DNA of 64,000 bases from Mesorhabditis belari (Eukaryota > Nematoda > Chromadorea > Rhabditida > Rhabditidae), in contig CAUEEP010000934.1 of NCBI GenBank assembly GCA_958450365.1, positions 50,001-114,000 on the forward strand, read 5' to 3'. The notes below the pieces were generated by a model, which was not told the DNA's origin, did not search any database, and saw nothing but the letters and a program-made list of their open reading frames with translations. The translations under genes and the position numbers were made by a program. Below are positions 35,422 through 45,300 of the stretch, piece after piece; positions within the stretch are counted from its first letter, which is position 1, and each line of letters starts with the position of its first letter.

Positions 35422-36021
35422 CTAATATTTGGACGATGCCTGGCCTTTGATCATTTCGATTCCAAGTTTCTCACAGAAAGCCACGTGGTGTCGACCGCCG
35501 CAATGACTGCAAGAGATGAGTGATTTGTTGCATGGTTCCGGGTGTTCCTTTAGGCAATTTTTCAAAATTTGGCATATTCTATTCATTGGTGCAATTCTCA
35601 TTCTGTCAAAATATTCAATCTTCATTAAAAATTTGACTATATCTTTGCATGTTTTGGCTCCACAGAATATGCAATCTTTTTTAAAGTGACGTTGTGTGTT
35701 TGCTGTCGTCATTTTTCGCTTCGTTGGTGGTTCATCTTCATCCTTCAAGTCTTCAATCAGCTCTCTCTTCAGCTTATTGAGCTTTTGGTTGATCATTTCT
35801 TCAATGGTCTGCTTCCATTCGACCAACATCTCCCTCAAGTCATCTTTGATTGAAGCCGATGTGGCAAGAGTCTCCGTGAAAATCGCGTTCGATAGCTTCT
35901 CCGTTGATTCGTTGATCATTGACGTGATTCCCAAAAACTTTTCCTCCATCTTCTCCATCAATTGCTTCACCTCGGGCGTAGTGGTGCTCTCTGTTGTGGT
36001 GTCTTCGATTTTGGCTGACAT
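35422..36021 (-). CDS. Extra 3' ORF of BEL element: coiled coil plus zinc-binding motifs
   Basis: Intact 199-aa ORF starting MSAKIEDTTTESTTTPEVKQ, placed after pol where an env-like gene would be. Residues ~15-95 are predicted coiled coil (repeated Leu/Met/Ile, KLNKLKRELIEDLKDEDE). A basic patch (PPTKRKMTTAN) and a Cys-rich end follow (CIFCGAKTC, then CSHCGGRHHVAFC). The last motif is a zinc knuckle-like CxxCGxxHHxxxC. No signal peptide or membrane helix, so it is not an envelope protein. It resembles a nucleocapsid/gag-type nucleic-acid binder. It is uninterrupted while pol is broken. Function unknown. Confidence 0.6.
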   Translation of the reverse strand: MSAKIEDTTTESTTTPEVKQLMEKMEEKFLGITSMINESTEKLSNAIFTETLATSASIKDDLREMLVEWKQTIEEMINQKLNKLKRELIEDLKDEDEPPTKRKMTTANTQRHFKKDCIFCGAKTCKDIVKFLMKIEYFDRMRIAPMNRICQILKNCLKEHPEPCNKSLISCSHCGGRHHVAFCEKLGIEMIKGQASSKY

Positions 36022-36227
36022 GTTCCTGTAATTTGAACATTTAAATGTTGTTTAAAAAGAAATCTTGTTGAAAGAGAAATTTTAAGAGAAGGGAAAACTT
36101 GATACAAATAACGTTCGACGGGTTAATGATTTTGATTTAAATTTTACAATATTAAATTCACAAGGTATGGTTCGAAAAATATACAATTTGTTACGGAAGC
36201 GCGAGCTTTGTTGCTTTGTCGAAATGC

Positions 36228-37155
36228 TCAGAAATCGTCATCTGGCGCTTGCCGGTAATTTACTTTGCCTTTTGCGGCTCTTGGCGTAGTGTTGCGTAGT
36301 GTTTCTTTTTTCGACGTCATTTCGCACGGTTTTTCAAAATTTTCTTTAGCACGAATTTCTAGTGGTATCAACAGATTGATTGGTCTTTCGATTTGGGGGG
36401 TGGGACAAATGCGAGCTTTTTTTGCGCACCTGGACATTTTCGCACCTTTTTTTTGCTGGAAAAAACCTTAGGAAAGGTCGTAGAGCTTCAAAAATGTTTT
36501 CATGAAAGGGAATCGTATGCGTAGATTCAGAATTTTGACAAATCAGACCTCGCTGACACGTCAAATTTGGGCTAAAAGGCAAAAACTGCGGAAAAGCGTT
36601 AAGTTGCCTTTTAGCCCAAATTTGACGTGTCAGCGAGGTCTGATTTGTCAAAATTCTGAATCTACGCATACGAGTCCCTTTTATGAAAACATTTTCGAAG
36701 CTCTACGGCCTTGCCTAAGGCCTTTTCCAGCAAAAAAAAGGTGCGCAAATGTCCAGGTGCGCAAAAAAAAAGGTCGCATTTGTCCCACCCCCTTTGATTT
36801 GCTTATTATTGCCTGTTTTGACAATAGGGCTTCGAATTTTTCCATCTGCGCCTGCCATTAAGCGTATAATTTGGCCTTTTGCGTAACCTCTTTTTACGTC
36901 TTCCTTCATTATCAGTACAATTTCGCCAACTTGAATAGCTATTTTTGATTCTCGCTTACTTGTGTGCTGTTTGAATGTTTTAGCATTATCTGTCAGAATG
37001 AGTTTAGGTTTTCCACGACGAGAGCAACATTTTCTCAGACTTTCTAGAAATGTGCTGGTTCGTAATGAATCTACAATTTCTAGGTGAATTTTGAAAGTCT
37101 CTGGTCTCTGACATCCTGTCAACTTTTCGGTAAATTCCCCATTCGTCCTTCTCAA
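36228..37155 (-). pseudogene. BEL/Pao integrase remnant and pol C-terminus
   Basis: The fragment HLEIVDSLRTSTFLESLR, then RRGKPKLILTDNAKTFK, is the middle of a Pao integrase core (second catalytic Asp in TDN). It passes directly to VGEIVLIMKEDVKRGYAKGQ, the C-terminal DUF5641-like part, so about 100 residues including the catalytic Glu are lost. The frame is interrupted by a foldback MITE at 36395-36792 and resumes as IERPINLLIPLEIRAKENFE to a stop near 36228. Confidence 0.75.
36395..36792. mobile_element. Foldback MITE, family A copy 3, inserted in BEL pol
   Basis: Ends GGGGGGTGGGACAAATGCGA and its inverse (GGGGGTGGGACAAATGCGAC). Flanks TTCGATTT and TTTGATTT form an imperfect 8-bp target duplication. 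The centre is a near-perfect palindrome around AAACTGCGGAAAAGCG. It splits the integrase tail, so it is younger than the retrotransposon copy. Confidence 0.8.
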
Positions 37156-37173
37156 CTTTACGTGCCTTTTCTT

Positions 37174-38439
37174 TCAATTTTTCTCATTTTCACTTTGATG
37201 TTGTTTTATGAGAAGTAACTTTGCATTTTTTAGGAAATCCGCCGGTCTATCAATGATGTTGTCCCCACTTCGCGGATCTACTCGACACGATGGGATTGGT
37301 TTCAACGCAGGATTGGTGGGTAGTTTGTTAATTGTCCTCATCGAGCGGTTTATGTAATAAAGAAACATTGCCGTTGTCTTGACCAATTTGTAAAAAGTTC
37401 CGAATCTTTGTTCTTCTATTAGAATTTCTTGGTTTTCGGTTACGATTTCTGTTAGAATCAAAGTGTTTTTGGCTTCCTCTTCAACACTTTGAGAGAAATT
37501 TGGAATTTCGAGCCGTTGAATTTCTTTTGGCCAAAATTTTTCACCACTTTGTAGGAATTGTGGGCCTTCCAACCATACGCTTTTATGTAGTTGCTCGGCG
37601 GTGATTCCTTTGGTGCCGTAGTCGGCTGGCTTTACCTTTCCAGGGACATGGAACAATTTGACTGAGATTTGCAATGCCTTTAGTTCTTCTTTAACCTGGG
37701 CAATTTTGTTTGTCCGATTCTGAACGAATTTTCCTGCTTTATCCCTTGTTTTTTCTTGGGTGATCCATTTCAGTGCCACTTGTGAATTTCCGCAAATGAC
37801 AATTTCATCAATCTTTAATTTTATTTCTTTCAATAGGTATTGGATCTGCTTATGAGCACATTCTAGGGCTAACAATTCCATTTTTGGGATTGTGGGAATG
37901 ACTTTCGTAGGGTTCAGCCGATTCTTTGCAAAGATTATCGATGACTCAAATCTTCCACCAGTTTTCGATTGCAGGTATGCGACAATTGCGAAGGCTTTTG
38001 CCGATGCATCAGCAAAGATCGCTATTCGTGTGTAATCTCTTTGTAGTGTCGTAAAGATGAACCTTGGGATCGTGATTCTTGTTTCTTTACCGAACTTGCT
38101 TTCAATTTCTTCCCATTGCTCACTCTGTTTTTCCGGTAGTTGATAGTCCCATTTTAAGTCTTTGATAGACCACAAACTTTGATAAAAACTTTTAGCCTCA
38201 ACTAGCAATGGGGTAGCGATTCCCAATGGGTCATAATTTGTTGCAATAGCTTGGATTATTTTCCTTTTGGTTAACGGTCGTTCCGCCTTAATTTGGATGA
38301 TTTGCGATAAAGTATCTTTGTCGCTGTCCCAAGTCATTCCTAGCAGTTTTAGTGAGCTTTCCACGATTTTATCTTCCTTTTCAATCGAGTTTAGCACAAT
38401 TTTGTTGTTGCTAGTGAATTCTCGAATGCTCATCTTCAT
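37174..38439 (-). CDS. BEL/Pao pol: RT C-terminus and RNase H (Peptidase_A17 region)
   Basis: 421-codon open frame. LGMTWDSDKDTL and KRKIIQAIATNYDPLGIATP are hallmark Pao motifs after the RT palm. IFADASAKAFAIVAYLQSKT, then KMELLALECAHKQIQYLLK and CGNSQVALKWI, give an RNase H fold with Asp, Glu and (as CGNS) an Asn in place of the usual third Asp. FHVPGKVKPADYGTKGI follows. Mostly intact, but disconnected from the RT start by a stop near 38515, so part of a dead or degenerating copy. Confidence 0.85.
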   Translation of the reverse strand: MKMSIREFTSNNKIVLNSIEKEDKIVESSLKLLGMTWDSDKDTLSQIIQIKAERPLTKRKIIQAIATNYDPLGIATPLLVEAKSFYQSLWSIKDLKWDYQLPEKQSEQWEEIESKFGKETRITIPRFIFTTLQRDYTRIAIFADASAKAFAIVAYLQSKTGGRFESSIIFAKNRLNPTKVIPTIPKMELLALECAHKQIQYLLKEIKLKIDEIVICGNSQVALKWITQEKTRDKAGKFVQNRTNKIAQVKEELKALQISVKLFHVPGKVKPADYGTKGITAEQLHKSVWLEGPQFLQSGEKFWPKEIQRLEIPNFSQSVEEEAKNTLILTEIVTENQEILIEEQRFGTFYKLVKTTAMFLYYINRSMRTINKLPTNPALKPIPSCRVDPRSGDNIIDRPADFLKNAKLLLIKQHQSENEKN

Positions 38440-38520
38440 TTTTCTGAAGACATCCTTGTAAATCTTGTATTTTTGAATTGCTTCTTTCTCGCTATGTGCG
38501 CCGACAAAAAGATTTTCGAC

Positions 38521-39528
38521 TTACATATTTTTAGCAACTTCATTCTTCAGTTCGGGGTAGTTTTGTTCTAACATGTGTAGTACTGATATTGTGAGTAGAA
38601 AGGCACTGGCTTTAACACCAAATGGTGTCCGTGTATATCTTAAAGCTCTCAAATTCTGGAAAGAGACGGGTTGTTTGTAATCTTTCAACCACAAGATGCG
38701 AACTGCATCCTTTTCGGAACTTTGTAGGTGAACTTGATGATATTCTTTCTTTACATCGGCTGTAAGCAATATTGGAAATGTCTACAATCTTATCAAGATT
38801 CCGATCATTTTTGGGATCAATGACGGGCCTTGGTACATGGTTTGGTTCAGCGGTTTCTGCCCTTTCATGCTGCTTGCGTTCAAAACAATTCTTAGTTTTG
38901 TGGTCGTCGAGACTTCTTTTATTACCGCTTGATGTGGTATATAAAAGCTGATTGGGCCTTCAATTTTTCTTGGTGCTTCTTCTAGGATTCCTTGTTCCCA
39001 TTGTTTTTGGAATTCTTCATTATATTTTACCAATAGTTCTGGTTTTCCTTTAAGTTGCTTGATGAGGCTATGCAAGTATTGCATCGCAAGCTTGAAATTA
39101 TCATCAATTTTAGGATTTTTCTCTATCCAAGGAAACTTTACATGAATTTTTCCATTAACGAGTTGGACCTCTTCTTTGAATTTTGTGACAACTTCTTGTT
39201 CTTTTTCTGAAGTTGCAGCTTCAGGAGACTCAGTGGTGCCCATTCTTTCTAGGTCCCAAAAATTTTCCTCGGTTATGTTACCGATAGCTGTGGAAATGTT
39301 CGTAGTGTTCTTGGCCTTGTTTAAAAATAAATCTAGCTCTCCACATTTAATTTTTCCTAGCTTTGTTTCAATTTGCACCAAACCGCTGTGATGAATTGTC
39401 CAAGGTTCTTGTTGAATGATGTTCCAACAAAAGTCTTGACCAATAATTATGTCAAATTTAACGTTTTTGCTTTCAGGTTCGTCTCCGAGTGCGATGTTAG
39501 CTTCAGGAAGCTCCGGCAACTCCATCAC
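38521..39528 (-). pseudogene. BEL/Pao reverse transcriptase N-terminal part, frameshifted
   Basis: Two overlapping frames. The upstream one (39528-38782) carries IIGQDFCWNIIQ, MQYLHSLIKQLKGKPELLVK, YIPHQAVIKEVSTTTKLRIV and LNASSMKGQKPLNQTMYQGP. The next (38769-38521) has ADVKKEYHQVHLQSSEKDAV and LRYTRTPFGVKASAFLL. Normally these are contiguous. The first RT aspartate is present (ADVKKEYHQV), but the YxDD box is lost around the break near 38520. Confidence 0.8.
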
Positions 39529-39614
39529 TTTGAGCTTAAATGTGTCAGGTAAATGTTTGTTAAAAAATTTTGATTGTCGTAATAAAATTTTGAATGTTTT
39601 GGTTTTAATTACGC

Positions 39615-40507
39615 TTAAAGCCCCAATGGTTCAACGGAAAGTTTTATCTCAAAAGATTTAGCAGAAAATTTAAAATTGTCGACCATAAATGCCAAAGTTT
39701 TAAACATTACAACAATGTTTAAAACTTTGGCATTTATGGTCGACAATTTTAAATTTTCTGCTAAATCTTTTGAGATAAAACTTTCCGTTGAACCTGTATC
39801 GATTAGAACGTCTACCTTGTCTTTGTAGTGTTTTTGGTTGTCTGAATTGACTGCAAGCACTTGTAACATGCTTGTTACGTGAACCTTCTGGGAAAGCTTT
39901 GGGTATGAATTGTTGAAGCAAAGCAAATTTTCTGATTGATTAAAATTTTGTGAAAAGTTAATATTCTTCAGCTGTGGTTTCCTTTGAGGCTGAAAAAATT
40001 TTAGACCGCAGTCGTTTTGAACTGTTGAATTTTGCTCGAAGTATCCCGTATTGTAAGGATATTCTTCAAGATTTTGTCCCGAACTTTCAACTTGTACATG
40101 GTGGATCTTGCTGTTAACCGTTTGATGATGATTATTAACTATTACTAGCGTTATTTCCAAAATTCTGACCTGGGTTCCGACAGGTTCTTGTGTTGTGAAG
40201 TCCTTTGCATTTCTGGCACTTCTCGTGTCGACAAGCGTTGGCGTAGTGTCCTTTCTCGAAACAGATTGCGCACACCCTTGCATCTCTAATGCATGAAAAT
40301 TTGATCCTGCTTCATTGATGTGAGCGATCGATAATCCCTTGTGTGGTGGTTTATTCTTGAACAGAAAACGCACTTTACGCTTTCGTTACGTTGAAACTTT
40401 GCAGCTTTTGGTTGGATCTGCTCAACGTTGTTGACTTTTTTGTCTAAACTTCTCAAGGCATCGTATTGTTGCTTTGATAAAGTTTCTGATTCAATCTTTC
40501 TCAGCAA
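39615..40507 (-). pseudogene. BEL/Pao gag zinc-knuckle and aspartic protease remnant
   Basis: Contains a zinc-knuckle start (CVFCSRINHHTRD near 40390) and a retroviral-type protease start (VDVLIDTGSTESFISKDLAE near 39800-39830). The protease sequence is then replaced by the inverse of itself: 39627-39791 is a long palindrome, so the protease C-terminal half is missing. Confidence 0.75.
39627..39791. repeat. Near-perfect palindrome inside protease
   Basis: Each arm is about 80 bp, from GGTTCAACGGAAAGTTTTAT to AAAGTTTTAAACATT, around a tiny spacer (ACAA). The right arm encodes the normal protease sequence; the left arm is its inverted copy. Confidence 0.9.
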
Positions 40508-40551
40508 TTTTTTGGTGGACCACTCTTCACCAGTATCCCTTTCCTTTTCAT

Positions 40552-40899
40552 CTATCTTTGCAATGAATGAAATCGGATGGGGAATTTGGTTTTAATCTCG
40601 CGTCTCATGAGGACTGGCTCAGTCTGCTCTCCTTGTATTTCAAAATTTTCAATTAACACTTCCAATCTTTGAAATGTGTTGAGCATATCGTCAACATCGT
40701 TTGAGCATCTGGGGATGGACTCAATAGCGTTTGCTGTTGCTGCTTTCTGAATGTGAGGGTTTTCGTAAAATTTTTTTAGATTCGTGAGGGTACTTTGATA
40801 CTGGTTTCCATGCTTACTCGCATTCACCATTGGAAAAAGTAAAAGAATATTCAGGATCAGCATAGCCGATTCTATAAAGTCCCGTGGCTCTAGTATCAA
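40552..40899 (-). pseudogene. BEL/Pao gag fragment
   Basis: HGNQYQSTLTNLKKFYENPH, AIESIPRCSNDVDDMLNTFQ and MRREIKTKFP match the DUF1759/gag region of Pao elements. Out of frame with the zinc-knuckle part downstream, and the N-terminus is missing. Confidence 0.7.
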
Positions 40900-40984
40900 A
40901 AGGCCACCTTGACCTGGTGCCTTTCCCTAATCTGTCAGTTTTTAAACGTAAAAGAACGAAATTCTTCAAATTCTACTCAAATTA

Positions 40985-41528
40985 CAGGGTGCACCATAAT
41001 TGGCGCAACAGATTTGTTCCCCAAGACGCGAAAGTCGATTCCGATAACTACCTGGCTCTTCTCAAAGATGCCCTGGGCTCGTAAACACTTAGGAAATCGC
41101 ATTTGGACTTATCAGCAAGATGGCGCACCGGCCCACAAATGCAAGAAAGTCCAAGAGTTCTGTCAAAACAACTTCCCGGACTTGATTTCTTTTTCTGAGT
41201 GGCTACGCAGCTCTCCAGAGCTGGAATGGATTTTTCAGTGCGGTCGGTTTTAGAAGCCAAAGCTTGTTCAAAGCCCCACAAAAACATCGAAAGCTTGAAG
41301 AAATGACTTTTGAAAGCGTGGGAAGAGCTCGATCCAGCCTATTTGATCCCCACCCTTGACGCCTTCCCGAAATGCTCAAATGCTAATGGTGACCGATTCT
41401 AATTTGATGGTTCATTTATAGTTGTTAATGTACAATAAATGTTATTCAGTTAAAAATTTGTCGTTTTTTGTTCTTGTCTGCCTTAAAGTCAGAACTTTAT
41501 CTTGTTGCGATAATTATGGAGCACCCTG
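40985..41528 (+). mobile_element. Tc1/mariner-type deletion derivative (~544 bp)
   Basis: Ends CAGGGTGCACCATAATT and, inverted, CAGGGTGCTCCATAATT, each next to TA (40983-40984 and 41529-41530). Inside on the plus strand is the C-terminal half of a transposase: IWTYQQDGAPAHKCKKVQEF, CQNNFPDLI, then SPELEW (changed from the usual SPDLNP) and SILESKACSKPHKNIESLKK in a shifted frame. Non-autonomous. Confidence 0.8.
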
Positions 41529-41543
41529 TATTTTCATTTCCAG

Positions 41544-42107
41544 TTCAACTCCGATGCTTTGAAAACAATCGACGGAGATCCATCGGTTGTGGCCATGCTC
41601 ACATGCACTGGCACTGAATGGAATTTCACTTATATTGAAGGCACTGTGGCTATAAACACGATTGGATGTTTCTCAATTACTTGCACCACTCAGCCTGATT
41701 TGTGCGTTTCGACTACAACAACAACCACCACAGTTAAGACGACGACAACGAAAGTAACAACAACGAAAGTAACAACAACGAAAGTAACAACAACGAAAGT
41801 AACAACAACGAAAGTAACGACAACGACTACAAAAACTACGAGAAGCACACCTAAAACAACAACTACAACTAAAGCGACAACAACGACAGCTGCCACGACA
41901 ACCTCAACCACTACAACAGCTACGCCGACCACTACTACGACTACAACAACTATTACTACAACTACGACCATCACCGGTTTTCAGGCAGTTTCAGATAACT
42001 TTTAAATTTTCAAATACTAATTTTAGGTGATCCGTGGCTCCGTCAATACTGTCATCACTTCAATCGGAGAAAAAGATCGGCTTTTCGAGGCCGCCCAATG
42101 CAACTAG
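41544..42107 (+). CDS. 3' part of threonine-rich secreted/mucin-like protein
   Basis: The 3' splice site TTTCCAG precedes an exon at 41544. The frame encodes SVVAMLTCTGTEWNFTYIEG, GCFSITCTTQPDLC (Cys-containing, C6-domain-like) and then ~95 residues of Thr-rich repeat (TTTKV x6), a typical O-glycosylation region. The last exon (42027-42107) encodes VIRGSVNTVITSIGEKDRLF and ends QCN stop. The join is in frame if the intron at 41985-42026 is a GC-AG intron; a GT donor at 41977 would put the last exon in another frame. Upstream exons and a signal peptide are not identified. The Tc1-like element at 40985 sits just before the acceptor, probably in an intron. Confidence 0.55.
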
Positions 42108-42328
42108 TGGATGAGGAGAACACGCACAAACAAGCATTTGTTCAATTTTTGGATGTTTTTGTCACAGATTCGTCACTTTTATCTTTGTCACACAACAAAA
42201 AGCTAATGGCTTTAAGTTTTTCTGCACTTTTGATATCTGCCGATCGCCACAAAACTTTTATTCGTTAAATTTCAAGAAATAATACTTAAGCTTACTAATT
42301 GAATATTGGATCCTCTGACAAATAGCTG
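42108..42328. other. Convergent 3' spacer
   Basis: Short interval between the stop of the mucin-like gene and the stop of the TRPA gene. Nothing else seen. Confidence 0.4.
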
Positions 42329-45300
42329 TCAAGATTGCCAGCAGCTGATGAGACCTCCGGGCGGATCTAATTTGATGTGTTCAAAATTCCTTGCATTAGC
42401 TACCATTTTCTTTTCGTATGTGCATTTAAGCGTAGTATTAAATATTTGGTTAACCTACCTCTTGGATTGATCCCAAATCTTCACCGGGCGGAATTTCCAA
42501 ACTTTCAACGGCTTCAGGAACTTCAGGGTTGATGTTGTTCGGTTGGGGTTGTTCTGGGTCCGATTGCTGAAGCTAAACAATATTTTTGGTTTTTATCATC
42601 TAAAGAAGACATACTTTCGTTTCTAACATTTGCTTCTTCTGGTTTCCAATTACATCAAGTATTCTCGAAAACAGTTCTTGAATCTCATCTTTCGCTTTTT
42701 CCGCTCCATTCAATTTGATACTTTCTTGGTTTCTTTTCAAATCCCCTAAGCAAACTTTTCTCTTTCTTCTTCTTCCTTTCTTTCCTTTCTTCGCTTCATG
42801 CTCATCTTTCGGTAGTTTTGGTTCAATAGGTTTCTGAATACAGCTCTCTTATTGACTGGAAATGTCACCAACCAATTGATCTCTGATTTTCTCGAGAATA
42901 TGCAGATTGGCTAGCGCGATTTCATCGATTCCGGAAGGCTGGGTTAACTTTTCCTAAAAAATATTGGAAAAAGGGAAATAACAAAGCGGACCAGAAGCTT
43001 TTGATCGGGATTGTTGGCGATATTGTATGAAACTGGCTGTGGATGATGGGATGAAGATGAAGGTGAAGATGGTGAGGGTGAAGATGAAGGTAAAGATGCT
43101 GGGGACGAAGATGAAGGTGAAGATGCTGAGGGTGAAGGGCGCCTATAGGTATATGAATCAAAAGAAATGAATTAGAAATTACAATTTTCATAAAAATGCA
43201 AGACAACTTAAGCATTATTTTTGAAAACTAACTCCGGATACTCAGTTTTAAGCTTTCTCAGTTCGTCTGACTTCAAAAACCTCAGGTGCAGTAGAATTGT
43301 GTCTATCTAAAGTGAGACGATTTTTGCAGGTTGCTATGAATCGCCCTGCATTTCCCACTTGCGACCTTTTTCCGAGAAAATCCTAGCTTGGCGCTTTAAA
43401 GTTTGGTAAAACTACCGTATTCCTCCCATCTGCGCGAAATTTAATTTTTTTTCATTTTTGTTCACTTCATTTTATTCTTTTTGCGTTTTTTCAGCTAAAA
43501 AGCCACAAAAACAAAGCTTCTGCCATAAAAAATGATAAAAACCACTTAACTTAACATTAGTTGGCATCAAGTTCGTGGAACAGATCGTCAGGAAGCAAGT
43601 GGGTCTAAAAACTCTACAAACAAAGCTTCCGCCACAAAAAATGACGTTAAAAACGTAACTTAACTTTATCCTCTTTTTTTCCTGCAAAAACAAACGCGAT
43701 CACATCAGAAAAACGCAAAACAAATAAATTGAAATGAAAAAGATTGGAAAAAATGAAATTTTGCGCAAATTAGGAGGAGTACGGTAGTTTTACCACGCTT
43801 TAAAGAGCCAACCCAGGATTTTCTCGGAAAAAGGTCGCAAGTCATTTTCCCTAACCTCCAGAGCGATTTTCATTTGCGCAGCGCTGGTCTGAATCTTGTC
43901 AATCTCATCGATGGCCAACGCCGTGAGCAAATTCATCATCAGCACCACAATCACCACCACGAAGAGAATGTACAAGTAGAAAGCGAAATAGCCAAGCCAT
44001 GGCCTAAATTTAGCAATAAAATTTTGTGATTATAGCTGTAATATGACATTCGTGTTTTGGGATCATCTGCCGTTTAATTATCAAACCAACATTTTTCTTC
44101 GCTTTCGCCGTGAAATATCTCCGAGTAGTTGATCTCACCCGTTCCCATTGCCAGCGTTTTGAAGAAAGACCAATGAATACGCGAGAAATCTTTCTAAATT
44201 TCCTCTGCTTACTCAATAACAACAAACTTTTTTCCACTACAGTTCTTCTTTTACAGGCCGATCTTTGCTAGATGCACATCTAAAAAGTGTCCTCACTTTA
44301 CCTTGTCTTGTAACAGCAGTGAGAAGCTGAAAGAAAAAGCCAGAAGAAAAAAGACGAAAATCCACGTCTGCTCTAAAGATTTTGCAGCCACATTTTTGAA
44401 CATCAAAACAAATAGTCCGAATTTTTTCAATTTGCTGAACAGATAGAGCTGAAAAACGAGATTTTCCAGAGCAAAATGTAGGAAACGACCAAATTCCCCC
44501 ATGCAAGGACGATCGTGAAAGCGGACCAGGCCCAGAAAAACTGAAAAGTGCTTGCTTGGACAGTCGATACGCAGTCGATGCCAAACCATAACAAGATCTA
44601 AACTTCAGCGACATTTCGAACTCAAAATTTGCTCACATCAACGCATTTCCAGGCTGTGGTCAGCATAGAAGAGAAGTAAATGAATAGTTGAATGATGTTC
44701 TCGCCTGAGAGTGAACTTGCTTGAAGTTTTTCACATTTTAGTACATGTCTAACTAATAAGGGAAGGTGGGCAGAGGACAAAATGGGCAAAGTGGCCAAAT
44801 GGCATGTGCTACATACCATTTGACGAAGATTTTCACACTGACTTCGAATATGGTTTCAGTTTTTGCTATGCACTACCCTATCAAAAGCTATACGAGTTTA
44901 AAGTTTTGCAAGGCATTTTTGAGCTCAACGTCAAATTATGATAAGTTAGTTTCCGTTCCACAATCGCCGGTGGCCGAGTGGTAGTGGGTTAGCATTAAAA
45001 ATGCCTTGCAAAACTTTAAACTCGTATAACTTTTGATAGGGTAGCGCATAGCAAAAACTGAAACCATCTTCGGAATCAACGTGAAATTCTGCGTCGTCTG
45101 CCCTAATGGTATATAGCCAATGCCATTTGGCCAACTTGCGCACTTGACCTTCCCTTGTCAAAAATTAATCGTGCACCATTGAAGATATTGAAAAGATTGA
45201 AGAAGATATTGAAGAAGATAAATAAAATATTGAAGAAAACTGAAAACTATCACACTACTCAAAAACTCACACCCAAAATAGTCCCATTTGAATTGGCAGA

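Larger units (their letters stand above)
34526..40984 (-). mobile_element. Decayed BEL/Pao LTR retrotransposon
   Basis: On the minus strand gag, protease, reverse transcriptase, RNase H and part of integrase occur in Pao order, followed by an extra ORF, the purine tract and the 3' LTR. Frames are broken in gag and between RT segments, the integrase core lacks about 100 residues, and a foldback MITE sits in the end of pol. No 5' LTR or primer-binding site is seen. A Tc1-like remnant abuts the 5' side. Confidence 0.85.

Noticed and set aside
36346..36861. ORFs of 107 and 119 codons on opposite strands with near-identical protein
   Set aside because: Both are produced by the palindrome of the foldback MITE (family A copy 3).
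41690..41974. Valine-rich minus-strand ORF
   Set aside because: Shadow of the threonine-rich coding repeat on the plus strand.
44622..45161. Short ORFs on both strands near 44.6-45.1 kb
   Set aside because: They fall in the foldback element or in wrong frames of TRPA exons.
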